From Cryphonectria parasitica EP155 (lineage: Eukaryota; Ascomycota; Sordariomycetes; Diaporthales; Cryphonectriaceae), in NCBI RefSeq assembly GCF_011745365.1, contig NW_024468909.1, forward strand, positions 1,860,001-1,924,000: a DNA stretch of 64,000 nt, in the 5' to 3' direction. The notes beneath the pieces were generated by a model that was not told where the DNA came from, did not search any database, and saw only the letters and a program-made list of their open reading frames with translations. Positions 62,452 through 64,000 of this stretch are shown here, piece after piece; positions within the stretch are counted from its first letter, which is position 1, and each line of letters starts with the position of its first letter. Made by a program: the position numbers and the translations under genes.

Positions 62452-63010
62452 ACGCAGGTGCAAGATACGGAATATTGGGGGGGGGGGGGGGGGCGACAGG
62501 GCGCCACGAGAGTCCAAAAGGGCTGAGAGCACAGTACTCCTGTGAGGCTTCTTCTGGCGTCGTGGCTGCCGTGCGTAGAATTCCATATAGTGAGAGGACG
62601 AAAGCACGGCTGTTTTGGAGGGAAAGCCATAAAGATGAAATGGAACCAAGACGGCATGCTAGGGGGCTGAGGGCCTGAGTATATTAGTCGATGAGGACCA
62701 CGGGGTGAAGTCGCGAGAAACACTCATGTGAAATCACCAGATGGGCTCGGGCAATGGATGCCAACTGCCAGTCATAATGACTTGGCAATTATGAAATGCA
62801 GCGGCCAGACATGCTAGCAGCAGCACAATTCTACTCACATATTCATATAACTCGTACACTCTTAGAAATCACATTTCTTGTGCCATTGGTCATGGTATCT
62901 CTTGTCCCGCTATCCCGCCAACCATTTTGCTATCCAGCCAAACGCCAAAAATGCTATAGAATTAACCTTCCTTGCTCCGGCTTTCTTGATCCAGTTCATC
63001 TGGGATGTAA
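62452..63010. other. Convergent intergenic region
   Basis: Between TIM9 (+) and the NUP188-type gene (-). Contains a G17 tract. No gene recognised. Confidence 0.6.
62477..62493. repeat. G17 homopolymer tract
   Basis: Seventeen consecutive G only 26 bases after the TIM9 stop codon, hence probably in its 3' untranslated region. The longest such tract in the window and a strong candidate for G-quadruplex formation. Confidence 0.9.
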
Positions 63011-64000
63011 TCACTCAAGATCGTCACTAAGCACCTCCTTGACAGCCTCAAGTAATGAGATCACTTTCTCCTCCAGCAAGCTGACGCCCTCCGTAGACGT
63101 CTTCATGTTCTTCCAATCAGCCTCTCGCTGGCCCAGGGCTACCAACCTCTCGCGCAGCATTTTCCTGGTCGACAGCCAATAGTCCACACACTCTAGCACT
63201 GTGGCCGAGTCCCAAGACACCTCCGGAATTTCACGATTGAAATTCGTCCTGTACCCGCTCAAAACGCGTGTCAAAAGTGCAAGTGAGTTGATCTCCGAGA
63301 CGCCCAAGAGTGTGACGAAGTGGACTCCCTTCGAAGCTGTCCTGCTCATGCCTGGTGCTTCTACGCGCTCGGCGCTGCTATCCAGCAGGTTGGGAAACTG
63401 GTTGAGAACGTAGGCGACCTCGGTGGCGATGTTCGGTCCAAGTCCTGGCGCGGACAGCACATTAAGAAGCAGCGGGAGGATGCCCTTCGCCCAGATATCA
63501 TAGCAGCGTTGGGCCCCTATGTTGTCCGCAAAAGGCTTCACGTTCGGTTGCTGGATACGGGTAGTGATGCTGGCTGCAGCAATCTGGGCCAGCAGGCCGT
63601 CAGATGCAAGGTGTTCAGCCATAGCCGGAACGTTGGACAGCTGCAGCAGGAACAGTATGCTGAGCTCTCCATAGATGGGATCGCCGCTGACCGCAAATTT
63701 TTCCGCCCAGGAGAACAAAGATAGCGCAGCCCGACCAACGTCCTCCGAGATCATGATACTCAGGACCTCGCCAGCGTACTCGTCCATGGCTGGTAGGCAT
63801 AAACATGCTTGCAGAATAGCAGTGATGAGGGCCAGGTCTTCTGGTAAGACCGCAACTTCCGTGTCGTGAATGAGCGAGACCAAGGACCGAAAGCCTTGGG
63901 CCACAACTCGGTGTAGAATGTTGAAAACACACTGGGTAACCTCGACGAGTCGGCTGTCATTCGCACTCTTGTTACTATTTGTCGCATTTGCTGAAGAGGT
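63011..64000 (-). CDS. NUP188: NUP188-type nucleoporin, C-terminal part (cut by window edge)
   Basis: The reading frame is open from the right edge down to the stop at 63011, giving the last 329 residues of a larger protein. It is all-helical and Leu-rich, as in alpha-solenoid scaffold nucleoporins. Segments I recognise from fungal Nup188 C-termini include GDPIYGELSILFLLQLS, FADNIGAQRCYDIWAKGI, APGMSRTASKG and a final region with WLSTRKMLRERL. Nup188 is an inner-ring scaffold protein of the nuclear pore that pairs with Nic96. The assignment rests on remembered family resemblance, not on a short catalytic motif. No intron is seen in this part. The start and most of the gene lie beyond 64000. 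Confidence 0.72.
   Translation of the reverse strand, partial: TSSANATNSNKSANDSRLVEVTQCVFNILHRVVAQGFRSLVSLIHDTEVAVLPEDLALITAILQACLCLPAMDEYAGEVLSIMISEDVGRAALSLFSWAEKFAVSGDPIYGELSILFLLQLSNVPAMAEHLASDGLLAQIAAASITTRIQQPNVKPFADNIGAQRCYDIWAKGILPLLLNVLSAPGLGPNIATEVAYVLNQFPNLLDSSAERVEAPGMSRTASKGVHFVTLLGVSEINSLALLTRVLSGYRTNFNREIPEVSWDSATVLECVDYWLSTRKMLRERLVALGQREADWKNMKTSTEGVSLLEEKVISLLEAVKEVLSDDLE

Overview
The window is nuclear DNA of a filamentous ascomycete (Pezizomycotina, most likely a Sordariomycete). This rests on short GT-AG introns with GTAAGT/GTGAGT-type donors, a fused MoaA-MoaC (cnxABC) gene, a two-RRM fungal protein with introns inside RRM1, a long-chain fatty alcohol oxidase, a Zn2Cys6 regulator and Pezizomycotina-type open reading frames. 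Fourteen protein genes could be modelled, one cut by the right edge. No tRNA, rRNA, transposon or CRISPR array was recognised. Gene density is low, with intergenic deserts of 3.7 to 8 kb.

Layout: 2785-3825 (-) uncharacterised protein; 3.8-11.8 kb desert; 11813-16158 (+) SIP3/LAM-type BAR-PH-GRAM-VASt protein; 16870-18728 (+) secreted calcineurin-like phosphoesterase (DCR2 type); 19479-21426 (-) mitochondrial alternative NADH dehydrogenase; 26180-28106 (+) Ser/Thr-rich single-pass membrane protein; 29985-31776 (-) two-RRM protein; 33247-34906 (-) WDR8/WRAP73-type WD40 protein; 35876-38302 (+) cnxABC/MOCS1 molybdenum cofactor gene; 38.3-43.9 kb desert; 43952-45260 (+) FYVE protein; 47239-48867 (-) ELO fatty acid elongase; 51625-54372 (+) long-chain fatty alcohol oxidase; 55755-58249 (-) Zn2Cys6 transcription factor; 61983-62451 (+) TIM9; 63011-64000 (-) C-terminal end of a NUP188-type nucleoporin.

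Most genes are housekeeping or trafficking genes that do not form one pathway: sterol transfer at contact sites, respiratory NADH oxidation, mitochondrial import, endosomal PI3P reading, spindle-pole body and nuclear pore. The only functional neighbourhood is lipid-related: the elongase and the fatty alcohol oxidase are divergent across a 2.8-kb shared upstream region, followed by a Zn2Cys6 regulator. Calling them a module is inference.

The strongest unusual signals are: (1) in cnxABC, the 5' splice site sits on the codons of the C-terminal Gly-Gly of the MoaA half, so retention gives a MOCS1A-like protein and splicing gives the MoaA-MoaC fusion; (2) a 10-bp motif, GTACCATAGT, half of a 16-bp palindrome, recurs across the intergenic deserts far more often than chance; (3) at least fourteen homopolymeric G/C tracts of 10 or more bases occur, all in non-coding DNA; (4) a polypyrimidine minisatellite fills intron 2 of the phosphoesterase gene. 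Exon coordinates were derived by hand from splice signals, reading-frame phase and family motifs; they are internally consistent in phase but not checked against transcripts.
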